DNA of 24,975 bases, from NCBI GenBank assembly GCA_964507925.1, contig CAZDRB010000004.1, forward strand, positions 1 through 24,975, written 5' to 3'. The notes below the pieces were generated by a model. It did not search any database. It was given only the letters and a program-made list of their open reading frames with translations, and was not told the DNA's origin. Each line of letters opens with the position of its first letter. Within the stretch, counting starts at the first letter, position 1. A program made the translations under genes and the position numbers. Origin of the DNA: CAZDRB01 sp964507925 (GTDB taxonomy: Bacteria > Patescibacteriota > Microgenomatia > UBA1400 > UBA12108). Of this stretch, positions 1-7,805 are shown one piece after another.

Positions 1-2
1 TG

Positions 3-314
3 TTTTATACCGACGAGGCCGAGGACCGGGGCAAGTGGCTGCGAGCTGAGATCGCCAAGTTTGAGGGCGTGTATGATGTTGATAAATATTCGATCGACCG
101 ATACCTAGAATGGATCAAGATCACGCTTGTGATCCATCAAGGAGGGCTCGATGACGCAGTGCCAAGCGAGTGGAGCGACGAGCTCTCGGAGTCTCTAACA
201 GCACTTGAAAAAGAGTTTGTGTACTACGAGTATCCCGGAGCTGATCACAATATGCGACCGAACTGGAATCAGGTAGTACAACGCGACTTGGCATTTTTTG
301 CGAGTTTGCGGTAG
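3..314 (+). CDS. alpha/beta hydrolase (prolyl-oligopeptidase-like), C-terminal part
   Basis: The reading frame is open from the window edge, so only the last ~104 residues are present. The segment IHQGGLDDAVP followed about 40 residues later by GADHNM is the usual end of an alpha/beta hydrolase of the S9 peptidase/dienelactone hydrolase type. The Asp in GGLDD would be the triad acid and the His in GADHN the triad base; the nucleophile lies outside the window. Substrate cannot be told. It ends 10 bp before the gdhA start and so probably shares its transcript. Confidence 0.75.
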   Translation, partial: FYTDEAEDRGKWLRAEIAKFEGVYDVDKYSIDRYLEWIKITLVIHQGGLDDAVPSEWSDELSESLTALEKEFVYYEYPGADHNMRPNWNQVVQRDLAFFASLR

Positions 315-324
315 GATAGCTGTT

Positions 325-1554
325 ATGACAAAAGACCCCTATGCCAATGCAGTTGCCCAACTCAAGGAGATTGCCGAGCTATTAAATCTAGACCAAGAAA
401 TAGTTGCGAAGTTGACAGTACCAGATCACTTTTATCAAACAGAGCTTGAGATAGTGATGGATAGTGGGGAGAAGAAAAAGTTTTCTGCGTACCGAAGTGA
501 GCATAACAACTCCAAGGGTCCTTATAAGGGCGGAATCAGATTTCATCCAGGGGTGACCGAGGAAGAAGTCAAGGCTCTTTCGATGTGGATGACCTGGAAG
601 TGTAGTGTAGCCTCTCTCCCGTATGGAGGTGGTAAGGGCGGGGTGATCGTGAACCCGAGTGAGTTGTCCCGCAATGAGTTGGAGCGACTTTCCCGTGCGT
701 ACGGAGCCTGGGCTGCAAGCTGGGCTGGCCCATGGAGAGACGTACCCGCACCCGACGTGAATACCGACGGGCAGATCATGTCCTGGATGCTAGATGAGCT
801 TTTGAAATCCAAGAGCGATCAAGAAAAAATGATGGTAAACTGGAGCGCGACCTTTACCGGCAAGCCGATTGCGATTGGTGGGTCACAAGGTAGAGAAGAG
901 GCGACTGGCATGGGCGGATACTATACCCTTGAAAATTTGGTCAAAAAGCTCGGGCTCAAAAAGAGCGAGGTGACGATTGCGGTCCAAGGAATGGGGAACG
1001 TAGGTTATTGGTTTGCTAAGCTGGCCTCGGACGCTGGCTACAAAATCGTTGCGATCTCGAACTCCAAGGGCGGAGTATATGACGAGAACGGTATCGTGAT
1101 TGACGAGAATCTACGTAGTTTGAAGCCAAATATCACGAATGACGAGCTACTCCTATTGCCAGTAACAGTACTTGTGCCCGCGGCGCTTGAGAACGTGATC
1201 GGCGAGGACGTCGCCAAAAATATCAAAGCCAAGGCCGTGATCGAGATGGCAAACGGGCCAGTGACCCCTGAGGCGGACAAAGTTCTTGAGAAAAGGGGTG
1301 TTTTGAGCGTTCCCGACGTTCTAGCAAATGCTGGAGGGGTGACAGTCTCGTATTTTGAGTGGGTGCAAAACCTACACGGCGCAGTCTGGAGCAAAGACGA
1401 AGTTTTGACTCGACTCAAGGCAGTGATGGACCGCGCGTTTGAGGAGATGTGGGATAAGCATCGCGAACTAGGAGTGAATCTAAGAATGTCGGCGTATGCC
1501 TCGGCAGTTTCGAGAGTGGTCGAGGCGATGAAGTATGGGCATCAGGGTAAATAA
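325..1554 (+). CDS. gdhA: Glu/Leu/Phe/Val dehydrogenase (glutamate dehydrogenase)
   Basis: About 409 residues, a normal length for hexameric glutamate dehydrogenase, which interconverts glutamate and 2-oxoglutarate plus ammonia using NAD(P). The substrate domain has KGGIRFHP, LPYGGGKGGV (catalytic Lys region) and PAPDVNT; then TGMGGYY and the Rossmann motif VQGMGNVG; then MANGPVTPEAD and NAGGVTVSYFEW. The ATG at 325 is preferred to the one at 298 because 298 lies inside the upstream gene and the sequence GTAGGATAG sits just before 325. The last 20 bp overlap the ABC-F gene. Cofactor preference (NAD or NADP) cannot be read with confidence. Confidence 0.95.
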   Translation: MTKDPYANAVAQLKEIAELLNLDQEIVAKLTVPDHFYQTELEIVMDSGEKKKFSAYRSEHNNSKGPYKGGIRFHPGVTEEEVKALSMWMTWKCSVASLPYGGGKGGVIVNPSELSRNELERLSRAYGAWAASWAGPWRDVPAPDVNTDGQIMSWMLDELLKSKSDQEKMMVNWSATFTGKPIAIGGSQGREEATGMGGYYTLENLVKKLGLKKSEVTIAVQGMGNVGYWFAKLASDAGYKIVAISNSKGGVYDENGIVIDENLRSLKPNITNDELLLLPVTVLVPAALENVIGEDVAKNIKAKAVIEMANGPVTPEADKVLEKRGVLSVPDVLANAGGVTVSYFEWVQNLHGAVWSKDEVLTRLKAVMDRAFEEMWDKHRELGVNLRMSAYASAVSRVVEAMKYGHQGK

Positions 1555-2998
1555 TCTTAGCTTTGGGTACGGAGATAAGGTGCTTTTTGAGGAAGCAGAT
1601 TTTGAGGTTCTGGACGGACAAAAAGTCGGGATAGTCGGGGAGAACGGGACGGGCAAGTCAACCCTCCTTAAGCTATTTCGTGGCGAAGTAGATCCTGAGG
1701 AAGGAAAGATCGAGATCCAGGGTTCGATGGAGTTTGTACCCCAAGAGGTTAAAAGGGATCCAGTGCTTGAAAAAGCTCAGACTGTGATGGAGTATGTAAA
1801 TCCTGATGGCCACAAGGCTGAGCATGAGATCCGAAAGCTATTTACTGGACTCGGGATTGGGGAGATCGACCTAGACTCAGAGCCGCAGGGATATAGCGGG
1901 GGAGTCAAGACAAAACTCGCACTAGCGCGCGCTCTATTCAAGGAGCCAGATATCCTCCTACTAGACGAGCCGACCAACTTTATGGACTTAGCTGGCAAAA
2001 AATGGGTGATGGGGCTACTTGCGAATTACCCCAAGACCTTGATCTTGATTTCTCATGATCTGGAGCTGATGGATCAGGCAATTGATCGGATAATTTTTGT
2101 GAATAAACACACGCACAAGATTGATGAGTACAAGGGTAATTATTCCAAGTTTTTGCATCTTCAGAAAGAGCGCGAAACTCTCCTTAGGAAGCAGGTTAAT
2201 CTCCAGCAAAAGCAGATCGGTAAGCTCGAGTCGGCAATTAAGGTCGTTGGAGTCAAACAGAGGATTATTCTCCAGAGGCGGGTCGCGAGACTCAAGGAAA
2301 ACCTGCCCGAGCTCCCGCCGGAACTGCGGAGTATCAAGATCCAACTGCCGACACCGGCACGGGGTGGGGATATTCCGATTGCGGCCAGAAAAATTAGTAA
2401 GGCATATGGTGAGCTAAAAGTCATCAACAACCTGGATTTTGTCATTCGTCGTGGGGAGCGAATTGCTCTCCTCGGCCCTAATGGGGTCGGCAAGTCAACG
2501 CTAATCAAGCTCCTCATCGGTGAGCTAGTCCCGGACAGCGGAGTTGTCGAGTGGAATCCCATGAACAAACTCGGCTATTACTCGCAGGAGTTTGAGAACT
2601 TTGAGATGGACAAAACGGTTCTTGAGTTATTTAGTGAAAAATGTGAGCGGATGGAGAGCTTTTGTCGGCCGTTTCTTGGGAAGTTTAATTTTTTGAAAAG
2701 CAAAGTCTATCAAAGTGTCGGAACTCTTTCGGGGGGAGAAAAAACTCGCCTTGCAATCGCCATGCTATGCTCGACGGACGCCAATATTTTGATCTTGGAC
2801 GAACCGACGACTTATCTAGACGTCATGTCACAGCGGGTGATACTAGAAGCTCTCAAGGCGTACGAGGGGACGATGATTATTGTGTCGCATACGGAGGAGT
2901 TTATTGCAGAGCTTGAGCCGGATAAGGTGTTTTTGATGCCCGAGGCCTCGATGGAGTTTTGGAGCGAGAAGTATAGTGATAAAGTGGGGGAAGTATGA
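1535..2998 (+). CDS. ABC-F family ATPase (translation factor type)
   Basis: A soluble protein of 487 residues with two ABC ATPase domains in tandem and no membrane segments, the layout of ABC-F proteins that act at the ribosome E site (EttA, Uup, YdiF). First domain: Walker A GENGTGKST (residues 35-43), signature YSGGVKT, Walker B ILLLDEPTNFMD (~140-151). A charged helical linker (P-site tip region) follows at ~205-265. Second domain: GPNGVGKST (~314), LSGGEKTRLA, ILILDEPTTYLD (~421). It is shorter than typical members (530-640 residues) and has no C-terminal coiled coil. The second D-loop reads TTYLD in place of the usual TNHLD. It overlaps gdhA by 20 bp and ychF by 4 bp. The exact subfamily is uncertain. 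Confidence 0.93.
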   Translation: MGIRVNNLSFGYGDKVLFEEADFEVLDGQKVGIVGENGTGKSTLLKLFRGEVDPEEGKIEIQGSMEFVPQEVKRDPVLEKAQTVMEYVNPDGHKAEHEIRKLFTGLGIGEIDLDSEPQGYSGGVKTKLALARALFKEPDILLLDEPTNFMDLAGKKWVMGLLANYPKTLILISHDLELMDQAIDRIIFVNKHTHKIDEYKGNYSKFLHLQKERETLLRKQVNLQQKQIGKLESAIKVVGVKQRIILQRRVARLKENLPELPPELRSIKIQLPTPARGGDIPIAARKISKAYGELKVINNLDFVIRRGERIALLGPNGVGKSTLIKLLIGELVPDSGVVEWNPMNKLGYYSQEFENFEMDKTVLELFSEKCERMESFCRPFLGKFNFLKSKVYQSVGTLSGGEKTRLAIAMLCSTDANILILDEPTTYLDVMSQRVILEALKAYEGTMIIVSHTEEFIAELEPDKVFLMPEASMEFWSEKYSDKVGEV

Positions 2999-4089
2999 GT
3001 TTGTCTGTTGGGATTGTTGGATTACCAAATGTAGGCAAGAGCACGCTCTTTAATGCTCTCTTGTCCAGGCAACAGGCCTTTGCGGCTAACTATCCCTTTG
3101 CGACTATTGAGCCAAATGTGGGAATAGTGCCCGTTCCTGACGAGCGACTCTCTAAGCTTGCCCCGATTGTAAACACAACCAAGATAGTGCCAGCTACTGT
3201 GACGTTTCTAGATATCGCGGGGCTTGTGAAAGGGGCCTCAACTGGCGAGGGACTAGGCAACAAGTTCCTCTCTCATATCCGCGAGGCCTCGGTCATTCTC
3301 CACGTTGTGCGCGCATTTGCTGATTCTAATGTAATCCAGACTGGTAGTGGTGACAGTGTCGAGGACTATCTGACAATAGAAACAGAGCTCCAACTAGCTG
3401 ATCTCTCAACTGTGGAAAAAGCTAAAAATGCTAAGGCTCGAGTCAAGGACGAAAAAAGGGAAAAGCTAATCGCCAAACTATATGAGCACCTGGAGCAGGG
3501 CAAGAGTGTGCGTGAGCTTGATCTTGATGACGACGCACGCGGAGTTGTGGAGGGAGAGCTATTCCTTTTGACATACAAGCCGCAGATGTTTTGTTTGAAT
3601 ATAAGCGAAGGACAGACTGGGAGCGCGGGCGACTTGATCTCAAAGTTTGTCGAAGGATTACGAAAGCACGGTATCAGCCTGCAGGAATCAGATTGCGTGG
3701 TAATATGCGCCAAATTGGAGGAGGAGCTCGCCGGGTTTGAAGGTGAGGAGAGGCGAGAGTATCTCAAGTCCGCAGGCATTGAGCAGACTGGGCTCGAGAC
3801 CTTGATTGCCGCAGCGTATAAGCGTCTAGGTCTACAATCATTTTTGACGGCCGGGGAGCTCGAGGTGAGAGCCTGGACTATTCCTGAGGGTTGTTTGGCA
3901 CCTGAGGCCTCAGGCGTGATCCATACTGACTTTGTCAAGCACTTTATCTCGGCCAAGGTATGTAGCTATGATGACTTTATCGCGCTAAACGGCTGGAAAG
4001 GCGCGGCCGAGAAGGGGAAGGTGAGAACTGAGGGCAAGACTTACGTGATGCAAGAGGGAGATGTTGTGGAGTTTTTGATCGGTAAGTAA
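2995..4089 (+). CDS. ychF: redox/translation-associated ATPase YchF (Obg-like)
   Basis: A TRAFAC-class P-loop NTPase of 364 residues, the usual YchF length. G1 is GLPNVGKST (residues 9-17), switch I FATIEPNVG, G3 DIAGLVKGAS (~72-81). The G4 position reads NISE (~200) instead of NKxD, the known change that gives YchF/OLA1 ATP rather than GTP preference. The C-terminal TGS domain holds RAWTIPEG and HTDFVKHFISAKV. YchF binds ribosomes. The ATG overlaps the stop of the ABC-F gene as ATGA, so the two ribosome-associated NTPases are translationally coupled. Confidence 0.97.
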   Translation: MSLSVGIVGLPNVGKSTLFNALLSRQQAFAANYPFATIEPNVGIVPVPDERLSKLAPIVNTTKIVPATVTFLDIAGLVKGASTGEGLGNKFLSHIREASVILHVVRAFADSNVIQTGSGDSVEDYLTIETELQLADLSTVEKAKNAKARVKDEKREKLIAKLYEHLEQGKSVRELDLDDDARGVVEGELFLLTYKPQMFCLNISEGQTGSAGDLISKFVEGLRKHGISLQESDCVVICAKLEEELAGFEGEERREYLKSAGIEQTGLETLIAAAYKRLGLQSFLTAGELEVRAWTIPEGCLAPEASGVIHTDFVKHFISAKVCSYDDFIALNGWKGAAEKGKVRTEGKTYVMQEGDVVEFLIGK

Positions 4090-4103
4090 CCCTATGTTAT
4101 AAT
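4075..4103 (+). promoter_or_regulatory. promoter of rpsF-ssb-rpsR, leaderless type
   Basis: TTGATC (4075-4080), a 17-bp spacer and a perfect TATAAT (4098-4103). Only 7 nt (CCCCCCT) separate the -10 from the rpsF ATG at 4111, so the transcript should begin at 4110 or 4111 with no room for a ribosome binding site. Confidence 0.8.
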
Positions 4104-4110
4104 CCCCCCT

Positions 4111-4395
4111 ATGAATACGTACGAATTAACCGTGATCGTTCCAGAAGATAAAGAGGGCAAAGAAGTTGCCCGAATTGTCAAGCTTGTCACAGATTTTGCC
4201 AAGAAAACCAAAGGCGCCGTCAAAAAGCACGAATCATGGGGTTCAAAACAACTGGCTTACTTGATCAAAAAGCACAAAACCGCTCAATACGAGCATTTTG
4301 TACTCGAGCTTGAGGCTAGTTCGCAGGTAGAGCTTGATAAAACGCTCCGGTTGGACGAAACTATTCTTAGATATATGTTTATAAAGACCAGTTAA
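4111..4395 (+). CDS. rpsF: 30S ribosomal protein bS6
   Basis: 94 residues. It begins MNTYELTVIVPE, with KHESWGSKQLAYLIKKHKTAQYEHFVLELEA and the RLDETILRYMF end typical of S6, which binds 16S rRNA together with bS18 on the small-subunit platform. It is first in an rpsF-ssb-rpsR cluster with its own near-consensus promoter. It lacks the acidic C-terminal tail of enterobacterial S6. No ribosome binding site is visible, which fits a leaderless message. Confidence 0.95.
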   Translation: MNTYELTVIVPEDKEGKEVARIVKLVTDFAKKTKGAVKKHESWGSKQLAYLIKKHKTAQYEHFVLELEASSQVELDKTLRLDETILRYMFIKTS

Positions 4396-4435
4396 TAGTT
4401 TATGGCTTTTAGCTTATAGAATTGGAGAAAATAAT

Positions 4436-4972
4436 ATGTCATCTAGATCGTTGAACAAGGTAATGCTTATTGGTAACTTGACCCGTGATGTCGAGGTTCG
4501 CTACACCCCGTCTGGGACGGCGGTTGCGACATTTGGCCTCGCCACAAACAGAAGTTGGAGCGCTGGGGACGGCGGAGAGCGCCAAGAAGAGGTTCAGTTT
4601 CATCGTGTCGTTGCCTGGAGTAAGCTCGCTGAGATCTGTGGACAGCTCCTTTTTAAGGGGAGAAAAGTCTTTATTGAAGGTAGGCTCCAGACTCGCAAGT
4701 TTACTGGCCAAGATGGACAGCAACGCGAGATTACCGAGATTGTCGCCGAAAATATGATGATCCTAGATACCAAAAACCGAGAAGGTGGCGAACGAGGAGA
4801 GAGTTACGGTGCACAAGACGACTTTGTTGGAGTAGTGGATGAGGCGGCGGTAGCTCAGCCGACCGAAGCCGTAGGCGAAGGTCCGGAAGAAAAGAAGAAA
4901 ACTACGAAAAAAGCCGAGCCTAAACCAGAACCAATGGATGATAGTGTAAACGTAGAAGATATTCCATTTTAA
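4436..4972 (+). CDS. ssb: single-stranded DNA-binding protein
   Basis: 178 residues. The OB fold spans about 1-112: MLIGNLTRDVEVRYTPSGTAVATFGLATNRSW, FHRVVAWSKLAEICGQLLFKGRKVFIEGRLQTR. A long acidic and lysine-rich linker follows, then the conserved tip VEDIPF that recruits partner proteins. It coats single-stranded DNA in replication and repair. GGAGAA lies a few bases before the ATG as a ribosome binding site. Its place between rpsF and rpsR is the classical bacterial order. Confidence 0.97.
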   Translation: MSSRSLNKVMLIGNLTRDVEVRYTPSGTAVATFGLATNRSWSAGDGGERQEEVQFHRVVAWSKLAEICGQLLFKGRKVFIEGRLQTRKFTGQDGQQREITEIVAENMMILDTKNREGGERGESYGAQDDFVGVVDEAAVAQPTEAVGEGPEEKKKTTKKAEPKPEPMDDSVNVEDIPF

Positions 4973-4980
4973 GGAGATAT

Positions 4981-5199
4981 ATGCAACGAAAACCTAGACC
5001 AGAAAAACCTATCATGAGCAAAGGGGACGCGCCGATCGTTTTTGATTACAAAGACCCTGCGACACTCCTTAGGTTTGTCACTGAGCGCGGACGCATCTTA
5101 CCCCGCGCCCGTACTGGACTGGACGCCAAGGGGCAGCGCGCCCTTAAGACTGCGGTCAAACGAGCTAGACTCCTCGCACTGATGCCATTTGCAGCCTAA
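4981..5199 (+). CDS. rpsR: 30S ribosomal protein bS18
   Basis: 72 residues. Signature: FDYKDPATLLRFVTERGRILPRARTGL, then QRALKTAVKRARLLALMPF, where the bS18 family usually has GKILPRRxTG and AIKRARxLaLLPF. It forms the S6-S18 pair on the 30S platform. An excellent AAGGAGAT site stands before the ATG, 8 bp after the ssb stop, as expected inside an operon. No rplI (bL9) follows. Confidence 0.95.
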   Translation: MQRKPRPEKPIMSKGDAPIVFDYKDPATLLRFVTERGRILPRARTGLDAKGQRALKTAVKRARLLALMPFAA

Positions 5200-5204
5200 G
5201 ATTG

Positions 5205-5213
5205 TGGTAATAT
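5205..5213 (+). promoter_or_regulatory. extended -10 promoter of the CtpA gene, leaderless type
   Basis: TG-G-TAATAT is an extended -10 element. Seven bases (TCTCGGT) separate it from the ATG at 5221, placing the predicted RNA start at 5220. No -35 or ribosome binding site is evident. Confidence 0.55.
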
Positions 5214-5220
5214 TCTCGGT

Positions 5221-6453
5221 ATGGCTAGAATAAAACTCAAGGTAGTTAGAAACGCGTTATTTTTCCTCGCTTTTGCCATTTTAGTTTTTGCTTCTGGATA
5301 TAAGGCCGCTGAGATTAGAAGTGGTGCGCCTGGTGAGAGTTTGATCAAGCAGTTCGTTAGTGATCCGACCGAGGGGGCAGTCTCTGCCGATTTTTCTAAA
5401 TTCTGGGAAGTCTGGAGACGACTCGAGAAAAGCTATGTGGATCCCTCCAAGCTAGATTATGCCAAGATGACATGGGGGGCGATTTCCGGGCTCGCACAGT
5501 CGCTTGATGACCCCTACACTCAGTACTTACCCCCGAAAGAGAACAAGCAGGCAAACGAGGACTTGAGTGGATCTTTTTTTGGGGTGGGAATTGAGCTTGG
5601 GTACCGCGAAGGCGCGCTCTCGGTAGTTGCTCCAATTGCAGGTTCTCCGGCTGAAAAGGCAGGGGTAAAAGCTGGAGACTTGATTTTGAACATCAAAGAC
5701 GAGAAGAAGCAGGTGGATATCGATACGGCTGGCATGAGCTTGCCGGAAGCTGTCTCTTATATCCGGGGAGAAAAGGCGACCCCTGTGATCCTGACTTTGT
5801 ACCGCGAGGGACAGCCCCAGCCTTTTGAACAAGTGATTGTGAGAGACGAGATAGTTGTGCCAACAGTCGAGCTGACGTATATAGTACGAGGTGGTCGAGA
5901 GTTTGCTCATCTTAAGCTTTTTAAGTACGGCGGACGTACGGATAAAGAGTGGCTCAAGTTAGTTAGCGAGATAGTCGCTAAGAACCCGGCTGGTTTAATC
6001 CTTGACCTACGGAACAACCCAGGCGGTTACCTGGACGGAGCTGTGTTTGTGGCGAGCGAGTTTCTTGCCTCTGGAATAATTGTGAAACAGGAAGGCAGAG
6101 AGGGGAGCGAGACGTATAGTGTGGACAGGCGTGGGAGCTTGCTTTCTATACCACTTGTAATCCTCATTAACCAGGGATCGGCCTCGGCCTCCGAGATCAC
6201 GGCTGGAGCCTTGCAGGACGCAGAGCGCGCTTTGATTGTTGGGGAGAGGAGCTTTGGGAAGGGCACGGTGCAGGAAGTGCAGGAGCTCTCGGATGGGTCC
6301 TCGCTCCACGTTACGATCGCCAAGTGGATCCTGCCGTCTGGCAGATGGATAGGTGAGGAGGGAATAATGCCGGACGAGATGGTAGAAGATGATCTCGAGA
6401 CGACCGAGGTGGACGAGCAGATTGAGCGCGCGGTTGAAGTGCTCCTGCGGTAA
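5221..6453 (+). CDS. ctpA: carboxyl-terminal processing protease, S41 family
   Basis: 410 residues. An N-terminal membrane anchor or uncleaved signal covers ~9-27 (NALFFLAFAILVFASGYKA), so the protease acts outside the membrane. Then come a helical region with YVDPSKLDYAKM and SLDDPYTQYLPP, a PDZ domain (~110-200, with FFGVGIELGYREG and SPAEKAGVKAGDLIL) and the S41 core (LRNNPGGYLDGAV, NQGSASASEI, FGKGTVQ). By spacing, the nucleophile should be Ser322 and the base Lys347, 25 residues apart as in Prc/CtpA. It ends 3 bp from the end of the convergent prfA, so there is no room for separate terminators. Confidence 0.95.
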   Translation: MARIKLKVVRNALFFLAFAILVFASGYKAAEIRSGAPGESLIKQFVSDPTEGAVSADFSKFWEVWRRLEKSYVDPSKLDYAKMTWGAISGLAQSLDDPYTQYLPPKENKQANEDLSGSFFGVGIELGYREGALSVVAPIAGSPAEKAGVKAGDLILNIKDEKKQVDIDTAGMSLPEAVSYIRGEKATPVILTLYREGQPQPFEQVIVRDEIVVPTVELTYIVRGGREFAHLKLFKYGGRTDKEWLKLVSEIVAKNPAGLILDLRNNPGGYLDGAVFVASEFLASGIIVKQEGREGSETYSVDRRGSLLSIPLVILINQGSASASEITAGALQDAERALIVGERSFGKGTVQEVQELSDGSSLHVTIAKWILPSGRWIGEEGIMPDEMVEDDLETTEVDEQIERAVEVLLR

Positions 6454-6456
6454 GCT

Positions 6457-7497
6457 TTAGGTATTTTTATTGATTTCTTGGTTGAGGGATATTAGCATAT
6501 CGGTGAGGTTGCCCTCGAGAATTGACTCCAGATTGTGCCAGGAAAGTCCGACGCGGTGATCAGTCACCCTGTTTTGGGGATAGTTGTAGGTCCTGATCTT
6601 TTCGGAGCGGTCGCCCCGGCCGATCGCCGACCTTCTAGATTCCTCGATCTTACTCACCCGCTCTGACTCCTGTAGCTCCCAGAGCTTGGAGCGGAGGTAA
6701 TCGAGGCAGATCTCGCGGTTTCTCTGTTGGTAGCGCTCTTGAGAAGAGACGGTCGTGATACCGGTCGGAATATGGATCAGGCGGACGGCGGTTGAAACCT
6801 TGTTGACGTTTTGCCCTCCGTGGCCACCAGCGCGAAAGAACTGCCATTCCAGATCCTCGTCCCTGACAGTAATTTTTTGAGGATCAACCTTAGGGAGCAC
6901 CATCACCGAGGCGGTCGAGGTATGGATACGGCCAGCAGACTCGGTTGCGGGGACGCGCTGGACGCGGTGGACGCCTGACTCCCACTTGAGGAGGCCATAT
7001 GGGCCTTGGGGGAGACCTGCCGTGAGCTCGGAATCAGGAGTACCTGAGAAGAGATAGGTTCCTTCGTCAAGGAGCTCGTACTTGAGGCCGACGATCTCGG
7101 CGAAGCGTTTGTACATGCGCTCAAGGTCAGCAGCCCAGATCTTGGCTTCGTCACCTCCAGCTCCGGCGCGAAACTCGACAATGGCTGGTCTTTTGTCCTC
7201 GGCGGTGTCGGCGCTTGTTTCGAGCGACTTGAGCTCTTCTACCTTGGACTTGATTTGTACCTCGAGATCGTGGAGCTCGGATCTGGCAAGATTACCTAGC
7301 TCGTCGTTCGTTTTGGCAAGCTCTTCGTTTTCGGCTTTTCGCGCTTCTAGGGCGAGAATTTCTTTGGCGAGCTCGGCCTTGGGGGCGATCTCGGAGATAG
7401 CCTCGCCGATCTCGGCAAGCCGGCCGACGTTTTCGGGTACAGCAGACTCGGCAACCAGTTCGTTGTACTTGGCGACTAACTCCGAAAGATCTATCAT
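6457..7497 (-). CDS. prfA: peptide chain release factor 1
   Basis: 346 residues. RF1 recognises UAA and UAG stop codons and triggers peptide release. The helical N-terminal domain is followed by EFRAGAGGDEAKIWAADL and the tripeptide anticodon PAT in RVPATESAGRIHTS, which marks RF1 rather than RF2 (SPF). The GGQ loop AGGHGGQNVNK lies at about residue 220, followed by the family block IPTGITTVSSQERYQQRNRE. The end DHRVGLSWHNLESILEGNL is typical. Its own promoter lies between it and rpmE. The methyltransferase gene prmC, often next to prfA, is not in the window. Confidence 0.97.
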   Translation of the reverse strand: MIDLSELVAKYNELVAESAVPENVGRLAEIGEAISEIAPKAELAKEILALEARKAENEELAKTNDELGNLARSELHDLEVQIKSKVEELKSLETSADTAEDKRPAIVEFRAGAGGDEAKIWAADLERMYKRFAEIVGLKYELLDEGTYLFSGTPDSELTAGLPQGPYGLLKWESGVHRVQRVPATESAGRIHTSTASVMVLPKVDPQKITVRDEDLEWQFFRAGGHGGQNVNKVSTAVRLIHIPTGITTVSSQERYQQRNREICLDYLRSKLWELQESERVSKIEESRRSAIGRGDRSEKIRTYNYPQNRVTDHRVGLSWHNLESILEGNLTDMLISLNQEINKNT

Positions 7498-7503
7498 AAG
7501 ATG

Positions 7504-7509
7504 AGTATA
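7504..7509 (-). promoter_or_regulatory. -10 element of prfA, leaderless type
   Basis: On the minus strand TATACT (7509 to 7504) is followed by six bases, CATCTT, and then the prfA ATG at 7497, so the predicted RNA start coincides with the A of ATG. Confidence 0.6.
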
Positions 7510-7521
7510 CAGGGAAGCGAG

Positions 7522-7800
7522 CTAGGACTCGGCGCGAATATCGGTCAAGGTCTTGGGTCCGGACTGAGCACCTTTGCGATCTTTTTTGGCTTTTTTGCCG
7601 GTTGCGGCCTTTTGTTTGGCCTGGAATTTCTCGACGCGACCCAGCTGGTCGACAAATCTCTGCTCACCAGTAAAGAAGGGGTGGCACTTGGCGCAGATAT
7701 CGACCGCAAAGTCAGTCTTGACTGATCCAGTCTCAAAAGCAGCCCCACATGAGCAGGTCACCGTTATTGAATTGTATTTTGGGTGGATGCCAGATTTCAT
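7522..7800 (-). CDS. rpmE: 50S ribosomal protein bL31
   Basis: 92 residues. MKSGIHPKY, then a zinc-binding set TCSCG and ICAKCHPFFTGEQRFVD identify bL31 of the C+ (zinc-containing) form. A basic tail of about 25 residues (KAKKDRKGAQ...) extends beyond the usual ~70-residue length. The gene lies 5 bp after hisS but has its own extended -10 element, so it can be made apart from the synthetase. Confidence 0.95.
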   Translation of the reverse strand: MKSGIHPKYNSITVTCSCGAAFETGSVKTDFAVDICAKCHPFFTGEQRFVDQLGRVEKFQAKQKAATGKKAKKDRKGAQSGPKTLTDIRAES

Positions 7801-7805
7801 AGGGG

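Noticed and set aside
3366..3956. Minus-strand 196-residue ORF inside ychF
   Set aside because: Ser-rich antisense shadow of YchF with no motif of its own.
7082..7504. Plus-strand 140-residue ORF opposite prfA
   Set aside because: Low-complexity Ser/Ala-rich translation antisense to a well-identified RF1 gene; a shadow frame.
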